Shown: positions 26,676 to 35,024, counted from the stretch's first letter. The stretch is DNA of 64,000 bases from Pedobacter boryungensis (GCF_013204825.1 NZ_JABMKV010000002.1:496001-560000); one strand, 5' to 3'. The notes: generated by a model from the letters alone, not told the origin. Translations and numbers: made by a program.

Positions 26676-27446
26676 ATGAGTACAGGAAATATGAACTTAA
26701 CGCTAAAAGTTTGGCGTCAGAAAAACACAAAAGACAAAGGAAAAATGGTAGACTATAAAGTGTCTAATATTTCTCCAGATATGTCTTTTTTAGAGATGTT
26801 TGATGTTTTAAATGAAGATTTAATTACCAAAGGTGATGAGCCAATTGTTTTTGATCATGATTGTCGCGAAGGTATTTGCGGAATGTGCTCAATGTTTATC
26901 AATGGCCGCCCACATGGACCGAAAGATGCCGTAACAACTTGTCAGTTGCATATGCGTTCTTTTAAAGATGGAGATACAATTGTAGTTGAACCATGGAGAG
27001 CAAAAGCATTCCCGGTAATTAAAGATTTAACTGTAGATAGATCTGCATTTGACCGTGTAATTGCAGCAGGTGGGTTTATCTCTGTAAATACAGGAAATGC
27101 ACAAGATGCTAACAATTTGCCAATTCCGAAAGCTCAAGCAGATGCGGCATTTGAGGCTGCGGCTTGTATTGGTTGTGGTGCTTGTGTAGCTACGTGTAAA
27201 AATGCATCAGCTATGTTATTTGTTTCAGCTAAAATTTCTCAATTGGCATTATTGCCACAAGGACAGCCAGAAAGATATAAACGTGTACAGAATATGGTTG
27301 CACAAATGGATGCTGAAGGTTTTGGTAATTGCACAAACACTGGGGCTTGCGAAGCAGAATGTCCTAAAGGAATTTCTTTAGAGAATATTGCTCGTATGAA
27401 TAGAGATTATTATTCTGCTAAGTTTGTGAGCGAAGAAGAAGGATAA
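26676..27446 (+). CDS. sdhB: Succinate dehydrogenase iron-sulfur subunit
   Basis: This 256-residue protein carries the electron path of complex II. The plant-type 2Fe-2S site is [15 protein letters not shown] plus a later cysteine in VTTCQLH. The two C-terminal cluster sites are [13 protein letters not shown] and [14 protein letters not shown]. Lengths and spacing are standard for b558-type enzymes. It is the last gene of sdhCAB; a terminator lies about 125 bases downstream, beyond a dispersed intergenic repeat. Confidence 0.96.
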   Translation: MSTGNMNLTLKVWRQKNTKDKGKMVDYKVSNISPDMSFLEMFDVLNEDLITKGDEPIVFDHDCREGICGMCSMFINGRPHGPKDAVTTCQLHMRSFKDGDTIVVEPWRAKAFPVIKDLTVDRSAFDRVIAAGGFISVNTGNAQDANNLPIPKAQADAAFEAAACIGCGACVATCKNASAMLFVSAKISQLALLPQGQPERYKRVQNMVAQMDAEGFGNCTNTGACEAECPKGISLENIARMNRDYYSAKFVSEEEG

Positions 27447-27447
27447 T

Positions 27448-27511
27448 CAGTTAGCAATTCGAAGTTAGCAGTTTGTAATTCATAACTGAAAACTGCCAAT
27501 CGAAAACTAAT
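27448..27511. repeat. Intergenic palindromic repeat of the GTTAGCAGTT / AACTGCCAA type
   Basis: Right after sdhB the sequence reads GTTAGCAATTCGAAGTTAGC, then AACTGAAAACTGCCAATCGA: short related words on both strands that can fold back. Similar (A)GTTAGCAGTTT...AAACTGCCAACT stretches recur between genes in many Bacteroidota genomes as far as I recall. Only one copy is in this window, so repetition is not shown here. Confidence 0.45.
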
Positions 27512-27572
27512 TTGTTTTTATTCTATAAAATTACTAGATTTAAATATCCGAGACACAGGAGATTTAATAAAA

Positions 27573-27607
27573 CGAAAAACCCCGACCAATTAGGCTGGGG
27601 TTTTTTG
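27573..27607. terminator. Bidirectional terminator between sdhB and the tandem TonB-C gene
   Basis: AAAACCCCGACC, five-base loop, GGCTGGGGTTTTTT. Strong GC stem with one internal mismatch; A tract on the left and T tract on the right let it end transcripts from both the sdh operon and the convergent gene at 27629. Confidence 0.88.
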
Positions 27608-27628
27608 TGGAGTATTATATCTGTTGGT

Positions 27629-28423
27629 TTATTTAGGTAATTTAAATTTAATTGGAACATTGTACTTAACGCGAACTGGTTTTCCATTATGCATACCTGG
27701 CATCCATCTTTTTGATAATTTTATTACTCTTATAGCTTCTTCATCAAGTCCAGCACCAAGTTTACTATTCACTTTAATATCAGTCAAGTACCCATCTTCT
27801 GCAATAGTAAAAGAAACATAAACATTTCCTTCTACTTTAGCATCAATCGCAGATTTGGGATATTTGATATTTTCTGTTATAAATTCATAGAATTTTGCAA
27901 TTCCTCCTGGGTATAAAGGAGGATTTTCGATACTTAAAAGGTCGTATACTTTACCTTCTTTAACAGGCCCAACTCTATCAGCAACTGGTGAATCTGCTTT
28001 AGGATTAGGCTTTTTACTAGGAATACTGAATTTAACTGGAATATTATACTTTACCCTAACTACTTTACCATTTTGCATTCCAGGATTCCATCTTTTGGAT
28101 AATCTAAGCACTCTAATCGCTTCCTCATCTGTTCCACCACCTAGTTTACGATCAACTTTTAGATCATTTAAGGAGCCATCTTTTTCAACCATAAAAGAAA
28201 TATAAACAGTTCCTTGTATATTGTCATCTTTAGCTTGTTGGGGATATTTTATATTTTCTCCCAAAAACTTGTAAAAACTTGCCATTCCACCTGGGTATGA
28301 AGGAGGGTTTTCCATAGAAACGAAGTTATAAACTGTGTTGTCTTCTACTTGAGCTGCAGCTTTATTTTGGCAAAAGCTGAGCAGTAACACCGCTATTAGC
28401 GATGAGAAAATTAGTTTTTTCAT
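27629..28423 (-). CDS. Secreted protein made of two TonB C-terminal domains
   Basis: This 264-residue protein has a signal peptide (KKLIFSSLIAVLLLSFC, then ...AAAQ) and two tandem copies of a TonB C-terminal domain, about 28-133 and 156-264. Each contains ENPP.YPGG, a KYP.A segment, DEEAIRV and SKRW.PGM...V.VKYN. There is no membrane anchor of TonB type and no proline-rich spacer, so it cannot span the periplasm as classical TonB does. The first copy is about three quarters identical by eye to the domain at the end of the BlaR1-like sensor encoded upstream, implying duplication within this locus. It is the last gene of the blaI-blaR1-like cluster. The function is not known. Confidence 0.82.
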   Translation of the reverse strand: MKKLIFSSLIAVLLLSFCQNKAAAQVEDNTVYNFVSMENPPSYPGGMASFYKFLGENIKYPQQAKDDNIQGTVYISFMVEKDGSLNDLKVDRKLGGGTDEEAIRVLRLSKRWNPGMQNGKVVRVKYNIPVKFSIPSKKPNPKADSPVADRVGPVKEGKVYDLLSIENPPLYPGGIAKFYEFITENIKYPKSAIDAKVEGNVYVSFTIAEDGYLTDIKVNSKLGAGLDEEAIRVIKLSKRWMPGMHNGKPVRVKYNVPIKFKLPK

Positions 28424-28447
28424 ATAATTTTAGTTTTTTATGTGGAT

Positions 28448-28622
28448 TTATTTATTTGACTTTTTCTTAGGTATGTAGTCTTTAGTAGAAATAATAATTA
28501 CTCCATTTTTTGCCTGGTTACCATATACTGCCGTAGCTGATACATCTTTCAAAATATTTATGGTTGCAATTTTATTAGGATCAATTCCTTTCATTCCATC
28601 ATATCCAATAATTTCATCATTT
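28448..28622 (-). pseudogene. Second plug-like repeat, out of frame with the upstream gene
   Basis: Reading minus-strand codons from the one ending at 28619-28621 down to a TAA at 28448-28450 gives a segment starting NDEIIGYDGMKGIDPNKIAT, with ILKDVSATAVYGNQAKNGVI and STKDYIPKKKSNK. It matches the first repeat encoded at 28617-29045 (IDPNKIAT, ILK.ASA, YG..AKNG.IIISTKDY). An extra A on the minus strand (T run at 620-622 of 28 kb) puts it in another frame, so the upstream ORF stops at once. Without it the product would run on as a two-repeat protein of about 198 residues. It could be a true mutation or a base-call error. Confidence 0.7.
28479..28588. repeat. Direct repeat, copy B of the plug-like module
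   Basis: About 110 bases starting TCTTTAGTAGAAATAATAAT are highly similar to 28729-28838, 250 bp apart. This is the DNA trace of an internal domain duplication. Confidence 0.75.
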
Positions 28623-29045
28623 AATATAAACTAAAGGTTTTTTAGCCTCATTAGTCAAATCATTTTTAATGCTGAATTTAGCGTTAGAGCCATAATCTAT
28701 CACTTTGACATCGTTGTTCGTCAAATAATCTTTAGTAGAAATAATAATTGCTCCATTTTTTGCCGATTCTCCATATTGAGCTATAGCAGAAGCATTTTTC
28801 AAAATATTTACGGTTGCAATTTTATTTGGATCTATTGTATTGATCGAACCGTATTCAATAACTTTGCCGTTCAATACAAATAATGGTTTTGCTTCATCTG
28901 TTCTAGAGCCGCCAGTAATATTTACAGAACTGTAACCTACAACTTTGATTGAATCGATTTTTCCTTTTATAGTACTAGTTTCTTGCGCACTTGCGTATTG
29001 AAATGAGCAGAATAAGCCCAGTACTACATAAATTAACTTTTTCAT
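28617..29045 (-). CDS. Secreted receptor-plug-like protein, probably truncated by a frameshift
   Basis: A 142-residue frame with signal peptide (KKLIYVVLGLFCSFQYASAQ). It continues with GKIDSIKVVGYSSVNITGGS and KPLFVLNGKVIEY, then the receptor-plug signature IDPNKIATVNILKNASA...YGESAKNGAIIIST. In TonB-dependent receptors this segment precedes the barrel; here no barrel follows. The frame ends just at the start of a second copy of the module (PLVYIK-stop), which continues in another frame to 28448. The intact ancestral protein therefore had two plug-like repeats. It lies 23 bases downstream of the BlaR1-like gene, in the same operon. Confidence 0.68.
   Translation of the reverse strand: MKKLIYVVLGLFCSFQYASAQETSTIKGKIDSIKVVGYSSVNITGGSRTDEAKPLFVLNGKVIEYGSINTIDPNKIATVNILKNASAIAQYGESAKNGAIIISTKDYLTNNDVKVIDYGSNAKFSIKNDLTNEAKKPLVYIK
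28729..28838. repeat. Direct repeat, copy A of the plug-like module
   Basis: Partner of the 110-base direct repeat at 28479-28588; it encodes the in-frame first module of the plug-like protein. Confidence 0.75.
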
Positions 29046-29068
29046 ATGTTTAATTTAATTTTGGTTGA

Positions 29069-31021
29069 TTAATGTTGTTGAGTAGATTTTGCTTTTTTAG
29101 ATGTAATAAGAATAACGCCATTTTCGCCACTTTTTCCATATAAAGCACTACCACTTGCTCCCTTTAGTATACTTATTTCTGCTATTGTTTTAGGATCTAA
29201 ATCTTTTATGGTACTTGTTTCTCTTATTTCTCCATCTAAAATTATTAGTGGAGGAGTTTTATCATTAGGTATACTTTTTAATACGATAGTTGAACTTGTT
29301 TCTCGCTTTTTTGCATTTAAAGAGAATCTAATAGGAATATTATATTTAACTCTAACTGGTCTGCCGTTTTGCATTCCAGGGTTCCATCTTTTAGATAGTT
29401 TCAAAACTCTGACGGCTTCCTCATCTATACCGTAACCTAGTTTTCGATCTACTTTAATATCGTTTAATGAACCATCTTTTTCCACTGTGAAAGAAACATA
29501 TACGTTGCCTTCGATCTCATTATCACTAGCTAATAACGGATATTTGATGTTTTTGCCTAAGAAATTGTAAAACTCACTAACTCCACCTGGATAACTCGGT
29601 GGATTTTCCATTGCAACAAAACTGTATACATTGTTATCTTGTATTTCGTCTTTAGAAGCAAGGCCTGTTATCAGCATACCTTGCAAAACTTGATAGTCTT
29701 CTGGAAGTTTTACATCTGCATTTTTAAACTGCGAATCTGCTCCCTCAAGCTTAAAAGTAACTCTTAAACAATAATTCCCATCTTTCTGGAAAAAGTCATC
29801 ATAATTTGATATTTGTTGAATAACTTCTTCATCACAACCACCACCCAATTCGTTTTGCACTACCAAATCAGTTACTCTGCCACGGTTAACGGCAAAATTA
29901 ACTATTAAATTTCCTTGTATTTTTTTCTTAACAGCTTCAGCAGGGTACTTTATACCGTCAGCTAAGAATTTATAAAAACCATTCCAAGAGTTTGATTTTT
30001 CTTTTTCTAAATTATCTTTACTAATAGGCGAAGGGACTACAGTGTTTTTGGTTACTAAATCTTGAACCTCAACCTGATCTAATTTAAGTGCAGAATTTAA
30101 ATTTACTACACTTAATGGCTCTTTTATTACTTGGTTGACTACCGAACTTGCATCATTTAACGGAATTTGATCAGCCACTGCTATAATTTGATTGTTTTTA
30201 CGAATGGTAGCAGAAGATAAAACGAGTGTTAAGGCAAACAAGGGCACAAATAAACCATATTTTAAAATTGCGGTTTTTTTTGAACGCTGTTTATGCAACA
30301 TGAAAATCCTCTTTTTTATTAATGATTTAGTCAAAAAGCCATTCATTAATGTACTAGGTTGTACTCCAAATGCCTGGCTCAATAATAAAAGTGCGTAAGT
30401 TTCTTTGTCGCCTTGAAATTTAGCAGCAGCCTCGTCAGCTAAATATTCATGTATGTTTTTAATTGATTTTTTGTAGAAATAAATAACAGGATTAAACCAA
30501 GTAATTATGGCCAAAATTTCAAAGAAAAGTACATCGATGGTATGTAGTTGTTTTATATGAATATCTTCATGTAAATCAACAGTAGCCCTTTCTGGTAAAT
30601 TTTCGGCAACAGATTTTCGATTGAAAAAAGAAAAAGCATCGTTTGCATTAGCTCTACTAAATAACGTGTTAATCGCAAATAATTGATACACGAAATATAA
30701 CAAGTAACTAAATACCCCTATAATATAAATAATTACAATTAGTCGCCCCCAATCGTATTGGTCTTGTGTTTGAGGTAAAATTGCGTAATTACTTACAACG
30801 GTATTTATCTCGCTTACACTGATATATAATTTATCGCTAACTACTTTTTGGCTAAATAGCTCGAACCTTAAAAAAGGTATAGCTAACGAGAAGATTCCAG
30901 ATGAAACAAGGTATATTCTATTTAATACAAAATAGGTCTCCTTATCTAAAAGCAACTTATAGAAGCAATAAAATATAATCAAGTAAATATTTACTTGTAA
31001 GAGATAATGCGCCCAACTCAT
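29069..31021 (-). CDS. BlaR1-type M56 sensor metallopeptidase fused to TonB-C and plug-like domains
   Basis: A 650-residue protein. The N-terminal 275 residues are a BlaR1/MecR1-like membrane part with about four or five spans, zinc site HEDIH (151-155) and downstream HEYLADEAA (191-199). BlaR1 uses this site to trigger cleavage of its repressor. The extracytoplasmic tail is not a penicillin-binding domain. Instead it holds a divergent TonB-C-like domain (about 345-427), a clear TonB C-terminal domain (about 466-569), and a receptor-plug-like segment (about 580-643, DLDPKTIAEISILKGASGSA, YG.SGENGVILITSK). The gene overlaps blaI by four bases. The tail presumably senses a periplasmic or outer-membrane partner, which is inference. 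Confidence 0.85.
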   Translation of the reverse strand: MSWAHYLLQVNIYLIIFYCFYKLLLDKETYFVLNRIYLVSSGIFSLAIPFLRFELFSQKVVSDKLYISVSEINTVVSNYAILPQTQDQYDWGRLIVIIYIIGVFSYLLYFVYQLFAINTLFSRANANDAFSFFNRKSVAENLPERATVDLHEDIHIKQLHTIDVLFFEILAIITWFNPVIYFYKKSIKNIHEYLADEAAAKFQGDKETYALLLLSQAFGVQPSTLMNGFLTKSLIKKRIFMLHKQRSKKTAILKYGLFVPLFALTLVLSSATIRKNNQIIAVADQIPLNDASSVVNQVIKEPLSVVNLNSALKLDQVEVQDLVTKNTVVPSPISKDNLEKEKSNSWNGFYKFLADGIKYPAEAVKKKIQGNLIVNFAVNRGRVTDLVVQNELGGGCDEEVIQQISNYDDFFQKDGNYCLRVTFKLEGADSQFKNADVKLPEDYQVLQGMLITGLASKDEIQDNNVYSFVAMENPPSYPGGVSEFYNFLGKNIKYPLLASDNEIEGNVYVSFTVEKDGSLNDIKVDRKLGYGIDEEAVRVLKLSKRWNPGMQNGRPVRVKYNIPIRFSLNAKKRETSSTIVLKSIPNDKTPPLIILDGEIRETSTIKDLDPKTIAEISILKGASGSALYGKSGENGVILITSKKAKSTQQH

Positions 31022-31395
31022 TTTGGTTTGTTTTTGAATTTGTTGATCATTTTTAGAATTTCATCTACATCACTTAAATCCAATTTTTCTTCTTTTACGA
31101 AAAAAGAGAACATGCTTTCTACTGAGTTTTCGAAGTAATTACCAAGCAGTTTTTCTGTAGCATGGCGTTTATATTCTTCACGGGTAATTAAGGGATGATA
31201 TTTATGAGCTTTCCCAAAAGCTTCATGCCCAATAAACCCTTTTACTTCTAAAATTCTAATAATAGTTGAAACAGTATTGTATGCTGGTTTTGGTTCTGGT
31301 AAATAATCCATTACTTCTTTCACAAAAGAATTTTCTAGTTGCCATACAATTTGCATAATCTGTTCTTCTGCCTTTGTTAAGTCCTTTATTTCCAT
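31018..31395 (-). CDS. BlaI/MecI-family transcriptional repressor
   Basis: This 125-residue winged-helix protein has the BlaI signature: LTKAEEQIMQIVWQLENSFV, then PAYNTVSTIIRILEVKGFIG as recognition helix and wing, and a C-terminal dimerisation helix. In the classical system such a repressor is cleaved after the paired M56 protease is activated. Here the M56 gene overlaps its stop by four bases (ATGA type), so they are made together. An inverted repeat AAAACTAA-TATT-TTAGTTTT 90 bases upstream is a candidate operator. The regulated genes are likely this cluster itself. Confidence 0.92.
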   Translation of the reverse strand: MEIKDLTKAEEQIMQIVWQLENSFVKEVMDYLPEPKPAYNTVSTIIRILEVKGFIGHEAFGKAHKYHPLITREEYKRHATEKLLGNYFENSVESMFSFFVKEEKLDLSDVDEILKMINKFKNKPK

Positions 31396-31484
31396 GATAA
31401 TTGTTATTTTAGGGTGTTTGAGCTTTTATTTAAATATTCTAACCGTTATTAAGCCCTAACATATAAATAATATAATATAAACTT

Positions 31485-31504
31485 AAAACTAATATTTTAG
31501 TTTT
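31485..31504. promoter_or_regulatory. Perfect inverted repeat upstream of blaI, candidate repressor operator
   Basis: AAAACTAA-TATT-TTAGTTTT, eight-base arms, in the divergent spacer between blaI and the MBL-fold gene. Symmetric sites of this kind are typical for dimeric BlaI/MecI proteins, although their known staphylococcal operator has a different sequence (TACA/TGTA core). Confidence 0.4.
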
Positions 31505-31554
31505 CAAAATATTTCATTAATTATTTTCTATATTATTGAAAAAAATTTATCTAT

Positions 31555-32958
31555 ATGAAAATAGCCTTTCATGGTGCAGCCCGTAACGTTACAGGGAGCA
31601 AACACTTAATTACGTTAAATAACGAGAAAAAAATTTTACTAGATTGTGGCATGTTTCAGGGTATGGGGCGAGAAACAGATGAACTCAATAAAAATTTTGG
31701 GTTTAATGCTGCTGAAATTGATATTTTGGTTCTTTCTCATGCGCATATAGATCATAGCGGGTTAATACCGCGTTTAATTGCACAAGGTTTTAAAGGTGTA
31801 ATTTATGGTACATCAGCTACTAAAGAATTAACTAAGATATTGTTGTTAGATTCTGCTAAAATTCAAGCTGGCGATTTAAAATATAAAAATAAAAAGCTTC
31901 AACAACGCGGTTTACCATTGGAAGAGGCTTTGTACGAAGAAGAAGATGTGTTAAAAGCCATGGATTATTTTGTAGCTGTTGATTATCATACAGAAACAAG
32001 ATTGATGGAAGGTGTTACGGTACAATTTATAGATGCTGGACATATTATTGGTAGTGCATCAGTACATTTAACTATTGTAGAAGAAGGAAAAACTACAAAA
32101 TTAAGCTTTAGTGGAGATGTCGGTCAATACGGTGATTTGTTACTAAAATCTCCACAAGAGTTTCCACAAGCTGATTACATTTTATTAGAATCTACCTATG
32201 GTGATAAACTGCATAAAGATGCACAACCAACGAAGGAGGCTTTATTAGCGGTAATTTTAAAAACCTGTGTACAGAAAAAAGGCAAGGTTATTATCCCAGC
32301 ATTTAGCGTTGGAAGAACTCAAGAGATTTTATACATTTTAAACAATTTGGGTTTAGAGGGGAAATTGCCTGATGTTAAAGTTTATGTAGATAGCCCATTA
32401 TCAGCGAAAGCTACACAAATAGTGGAGAATCATGCCGAAGGATATAATAAAGATGTTTTAGCTGTTTTAAAAGTTGATGATGAGCCATTTGATTTTAAAA
32501 ATTTACATTATGTAGAAGATGCAGAAGAATCTAAAGCTTTAAATACTAATCAAGATCCTTGCATAATTATTTCTGCATCTGGGATGGCCGAAGCAGGAAG
32601 GGTGAAACATCACATTAAAAATAATATAAGCGATAGTAAGAATACAATATTAATGGTTGGATATTGTGAACCAAGATCTTTAGGAGGTCAATTAAAAAAT
32701 GGTGCGAAAGAAGTAAGTATTTACGGCGAACAATTTCAGGTTGTTGCTGAAATTCAAAGCATACAATCTATGAGTGCGCATGGCGATTATGAAGATTTAC
32801 TTCGATTTATGTCTTGCCAAGATGCCGCAAAAGTAAAAAAAGTTTTTTTAGTGCATGGCGATTATGATGTGCAACAAATATTTGCACAAAAACTAATTGC
32901 AAAAGGTTTTTTGAATGTAGAAATTCCAGATCGGCACCAAGAGTTTGACTTGAGTTAA
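31555..32958 (+). CDS. MBL-fold metallo-hydrolase with beta-CASP RNA-specificity domain
   Basis: A 467-residue protein of the CPSF/RNase J-like group. Metal ligands are in the SHAHIDHSGLIPRL motif (HxHxDH), DAGHIIGSA and SFSGDVGQYGD. The beta-CASP insertion (about 240-370) carries IIPAFSVGRTQEILYILNNL and IIISASGMAEAGRVKHHIK. The C-terminal segment GYCEPRSLGGQL...MSAHGDYEDLL completes the site. Members cleave RNA as endo- or exonucleases; which substrate this one uses is not visible. It is a single gene, divergent from blaI and convergent with the LuxR regulator, with only 7 bases between stops. Confidence 0.9.
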   Translation: MKIAFHGAARNVTGSKHLITLNNEKKILLDCGMFQGMGRETDELNKNFGFNAAEIDILVLSHAHIDHSGLIPRLIAQGFKGVIYGTSATKELTKILLLDSAKIQAGDLKYKNKKLQQRGLPLEEALYEEEDVLKAMDYFVAVDYHTETRLMEGVTVQFIDAGHIIGSASVHLTIVEEGKTTKLSFSGDVGQYGDLLLKSPQEFPQADYILLESTYGDKLHKDAQPTKEALLAVILKTCVQKKGKVIIPAFSVGRTQEILYILNNLGLEGKLPDVKVYVDSPLSAKATQIVENHAEGYNKDVLAVLKVDDEPFDFKNLHYVEDAEESKALNTNQDPCIIISASGMAEAGRVKHHIKNNISDSKNTILMVGYCEPRSLGGQLKNGAKEVSIYGEQFQVVAEIQSIQSMSAHGDYEDLLRFMSCQDAAKVKKVFLVHGDYDVQQIFAQKLIAKGFLNVEIPDRHQEFDLS

Positions 32959-32965
32959 ATCAATA

Positions 32966-33604
32966 TCAAATTGTAATTAACTTATTTTTTATGCCATAAA
33001 CCACTAAACCGGTTCTTGATTTTATATTCAGCTTTGCAAAAAGTGATTCTCTATAATTGTCTACTGTTCGTGGGCTGATATTCATCTCTGATGCGATTTC
33101 CTTATAGGTTAATTCAGTACTACAATATTGAAGAAAAATTAATTCTTTTTCAGAAAATACGGGCTTGGCATCTTCATTTTTTAATGAAATCAATAATCTG
33201 CCAGATACCAAATCGTTGATGTAAAATCCTTTTTCAGCAATGGTTTTAATTGCAGTTAGCAATTCAGAAGGTTTTGATTCTTTTAATAGATAACCACCTG
33301 CTCCAGCTTTTAACATTCCAATAATAGCTTTTTCATCCTCAAACATGCTTAAAGCTATCACATGTGTATTTGGATAATTTTCTTTTATCCATTTGGTGGT
33401 CGCATATCCATCCATCATGGGCATATTAATATCCATGAGAACAGCTTGAACTTCCTTAAAAGTTTTAATTTTCTCTTGTAAATCTAAACCGTTTTGAGCT
33501 TCGATTACTACATTGATTTCCTCAAATTCAGATAGTAAGTTTGCAAGTCCAGAACGAAATAAAGTATGATCATCTACAACAGCTATGTCAATAGTTTCTA
33601 GCAT
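32966..33604 (-). CDS. NarL/FixJ-type response regulator
   Basis: This 212-residue protein has a receiver domain (1-125; VVDDHTLF, phosphoacceptor in VLMDINMPMMDG, KES near residue 108) and a LuxR-type helix-turn-helix (about 145-210; FSEKELIFLQYCSTELTYKE and MNISPRTVDNYRESLFAKL). It is the last gene of a four-gene operon, five bases after its kinase, so it is the cognate partner. Its target is likely to include the operon or the divergent genes at 35.7-36.8 kb, which is inference. Confidence 0.93.
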   Translation of the reverse strand: MLETIDIAVVDDHTLFRSGLANLLSEFEEINVVIEAQNGLDLQEKIKTFKEVQAVLMDINMPMMDGYATTKWIKENYPNTHVIALSMFEDEKAIIGMLKAGAGGYLLKESKPSELLTAIKTIAEKGFYINDLVSGRLLISLKNEDAKPVFSEKELIFLQYCSTELTYKEIASEMNISPRTVDNYRESLFAKLNIKSRTGLVVYGIKNKLITI

Positions 33605-33609
33605 AATTT

Positions 33610-34401
33610 TTATGGATAAGGAATTTCAATCTTAGTTATAGTTCCATTATTTTGCTTTGATTGTATGTTTATTTTGCCATCAATCATTTTTATTCTATTA
33701 TGAATTGAAGATAAACCAATGCCTTTATTTTTAGTTTTTGCTGCTTCATAATCAAAACCGATGCCGTTGTCTTTCACGATTAAATTAAGCAAATCATTAA
33801 TTATAAACACCTCTATTTCTATATGTGAGGCCTGTGCATGTTTAATGATATTATTAATAATTTCTTGAAGTAATCGTAAAACAATAAGGTCTTTATTTGG
33901 CGATGAAATTTCAAAGTCTAATAATTCGTTTTTAACTTTTATTTTATAAGTGCCTATCTTTTTTAATCGATCAATTTCTTGTTTAATAGCTTTACCCAAA
34001 CCAGTTTGCACTATAAATTCACCATTCATCAGCTTTGCTAAACCTCTTAATTCTTTAATGGAGCTATTTACTAAGTCAATGGATTCAGAGATTTTTTTAT
34101 CCAATTTTTGTGGTTCTTCTAAATTAATTGAACTTAAAGTAAGCGCAGTTAAGCTTAATAATTGGCCAATATTATCATGCAAATCCGATGCAATGGTCTG
34201 CATGGTTTGTTCTTGTACTTCTATTTGTGTTTTGAGTAGTTCCGATTCAAATTCCAATTGCATATTGCGCTTCTCTTCTAAATCCTTTTTTTTACGCACA
34301 TTATAAACCCCTATATAAATTAGTAGGAATAATGGAGCCAACAAAAAAATAAAAGTTGCTAATATGATGATAACAATAACTTCCGTTGACGTGAATTGCA
34401 T
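33610..34401 (-). CDS. HisKA_3-type sensor histidine kinase
   Basis: With the ATG at 34401 (the frame could open at a TTG at 34419) the product has 263 residues. It has one N-terminal membrane span (about 8-30), a coiled-coil helix, the HisKA_3 phosphoacceptor SDLHDNIGQLLSLTAL, and an ATPase domain with VKDNGIGFDYE and NKGIGLSSIHNRI. There is no periplasmic sensor, so the signal is probably supplied by another membrane protein. The upstream gene, which overlaps it by 43 bases and encodes a seven-span protein, is the obvious candidate. Confidence 0.88.
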   Translation of the reverse strand: MQFTSTEVIVIIILATFIFLLAPLFLLIYIGVYNVRKKKDLEEKRNMQLEFESELLKTQIEVQEQTMQTIASDLHDNIGQLLSLTALTLSSINLEEPQKLDKKISESIDLVNSSIKELRGLAKLMNGEFIVQTGLGKAIKQEIDRLKKIGTYKIKVKNELLDFEISSPNKDLIVLRLLQEIINNIIKHAQASHIEIEVFIINDLLNLIVKDNGIGFDYEAAKTKNKGIGLSSIHNRIKMIDGKINIQSKQNNGTITKIEIPYP

Positions 34402-35024
34402 ATATAAGAATAAATCCAAATGCTATATAATAGTAAATTTAAAATAAGCATTACGTAAATTAAAATAGTATAAGATTTAGGAAAATCTTGGTATAAAAAG
34501 TAAATAAACAAGTTATAGATTGTACTACCAAAATAATAGAATAATACACCAGAAACCCACCAAAATTGTGCATTAGTATTGAGGTCTATTGGATCTTTTT
34601 GTTTAATAAGTAAATAGAAATAAACTAAACATACAACTACAAAAACAACGGATTCTAAATTTATAGTTAAGCTATTAAATTTCAGAAAACCATGATTATA
34701 AATCTCAATTATATAGGTAATTGTAAATGTAATTATAGGGATAGAGCAGATCATTAATGCTTTATTGGTGAGTTTATTTAAAGCCGCATACAGCCCGTAA
34801 GAGATGTATGCAGCTTCAAAAATTATAAAAATATTATACAACCATGCATTATTAAGATGAAAGCCTTTAGACATTGAAAAGCCTATTGTTTCTATAATTA
34901 CTACAATTGCTAAATAACCTCTTGTAAGTATAGAGAATAATGAACCGTCCTTTTTTAAAAAGATTATTGCAGTAATTAGGCAAGATAGCTCAATAATAAT
35001 GTTGACTACTGAAATCATGGGCAA
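34359..35024 (-). CDS. Uncharacterised seven-span membrane protein
   Basis: A 221-residue protein with about seven evenly spaced hydrophobic segments and short loops (for example ISVVNIIIELSCLITAIIFL, then ILTRGYLAIVVIIETIGF and FWWVSGVLFYYFGSTIYNLF). I do not recognise a named family. Membrane proteins of this size next to HisKA_3 kinases are frequent in Bacteroidota, and I believe they form an uncharacterised sensor-like group. Its 3' end overlaps the kinase gene by 43 bases and its 5' end overlaps the preceding gene by 10 bases. That forced co-expression suggests it presents the signal to the kinase. Confidence 0.72.
   Translation of the reverse strand: MPMISVVNIIIELSCLITAIIFLKKDGSLFSILTRGYLAIVVIIETIGFSMSKGFHLNNAWLYNIFIIFEAAYISYGLYAALNKLTNKALMICSIPIITFTITYIIEIYNHGFLKFNSLTINLESVVFVVVCLVYFYLLIKQKDPIDLNTNAQFWWVSGVLFYYFGSTIYNLFIYFLYQDFPKSYTILIYVMLILNLLLYSIWIYSYICNSRQRKLLLSSY

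Noticed and set aside
28615..28625. Programmed frameshift to read the second plug-like repeat
   Set aside because: No slippery heptamer or downstream structure is apparent, and the overlapping ATGATG is in the wrong frame; mutation or base-call error is simpler.
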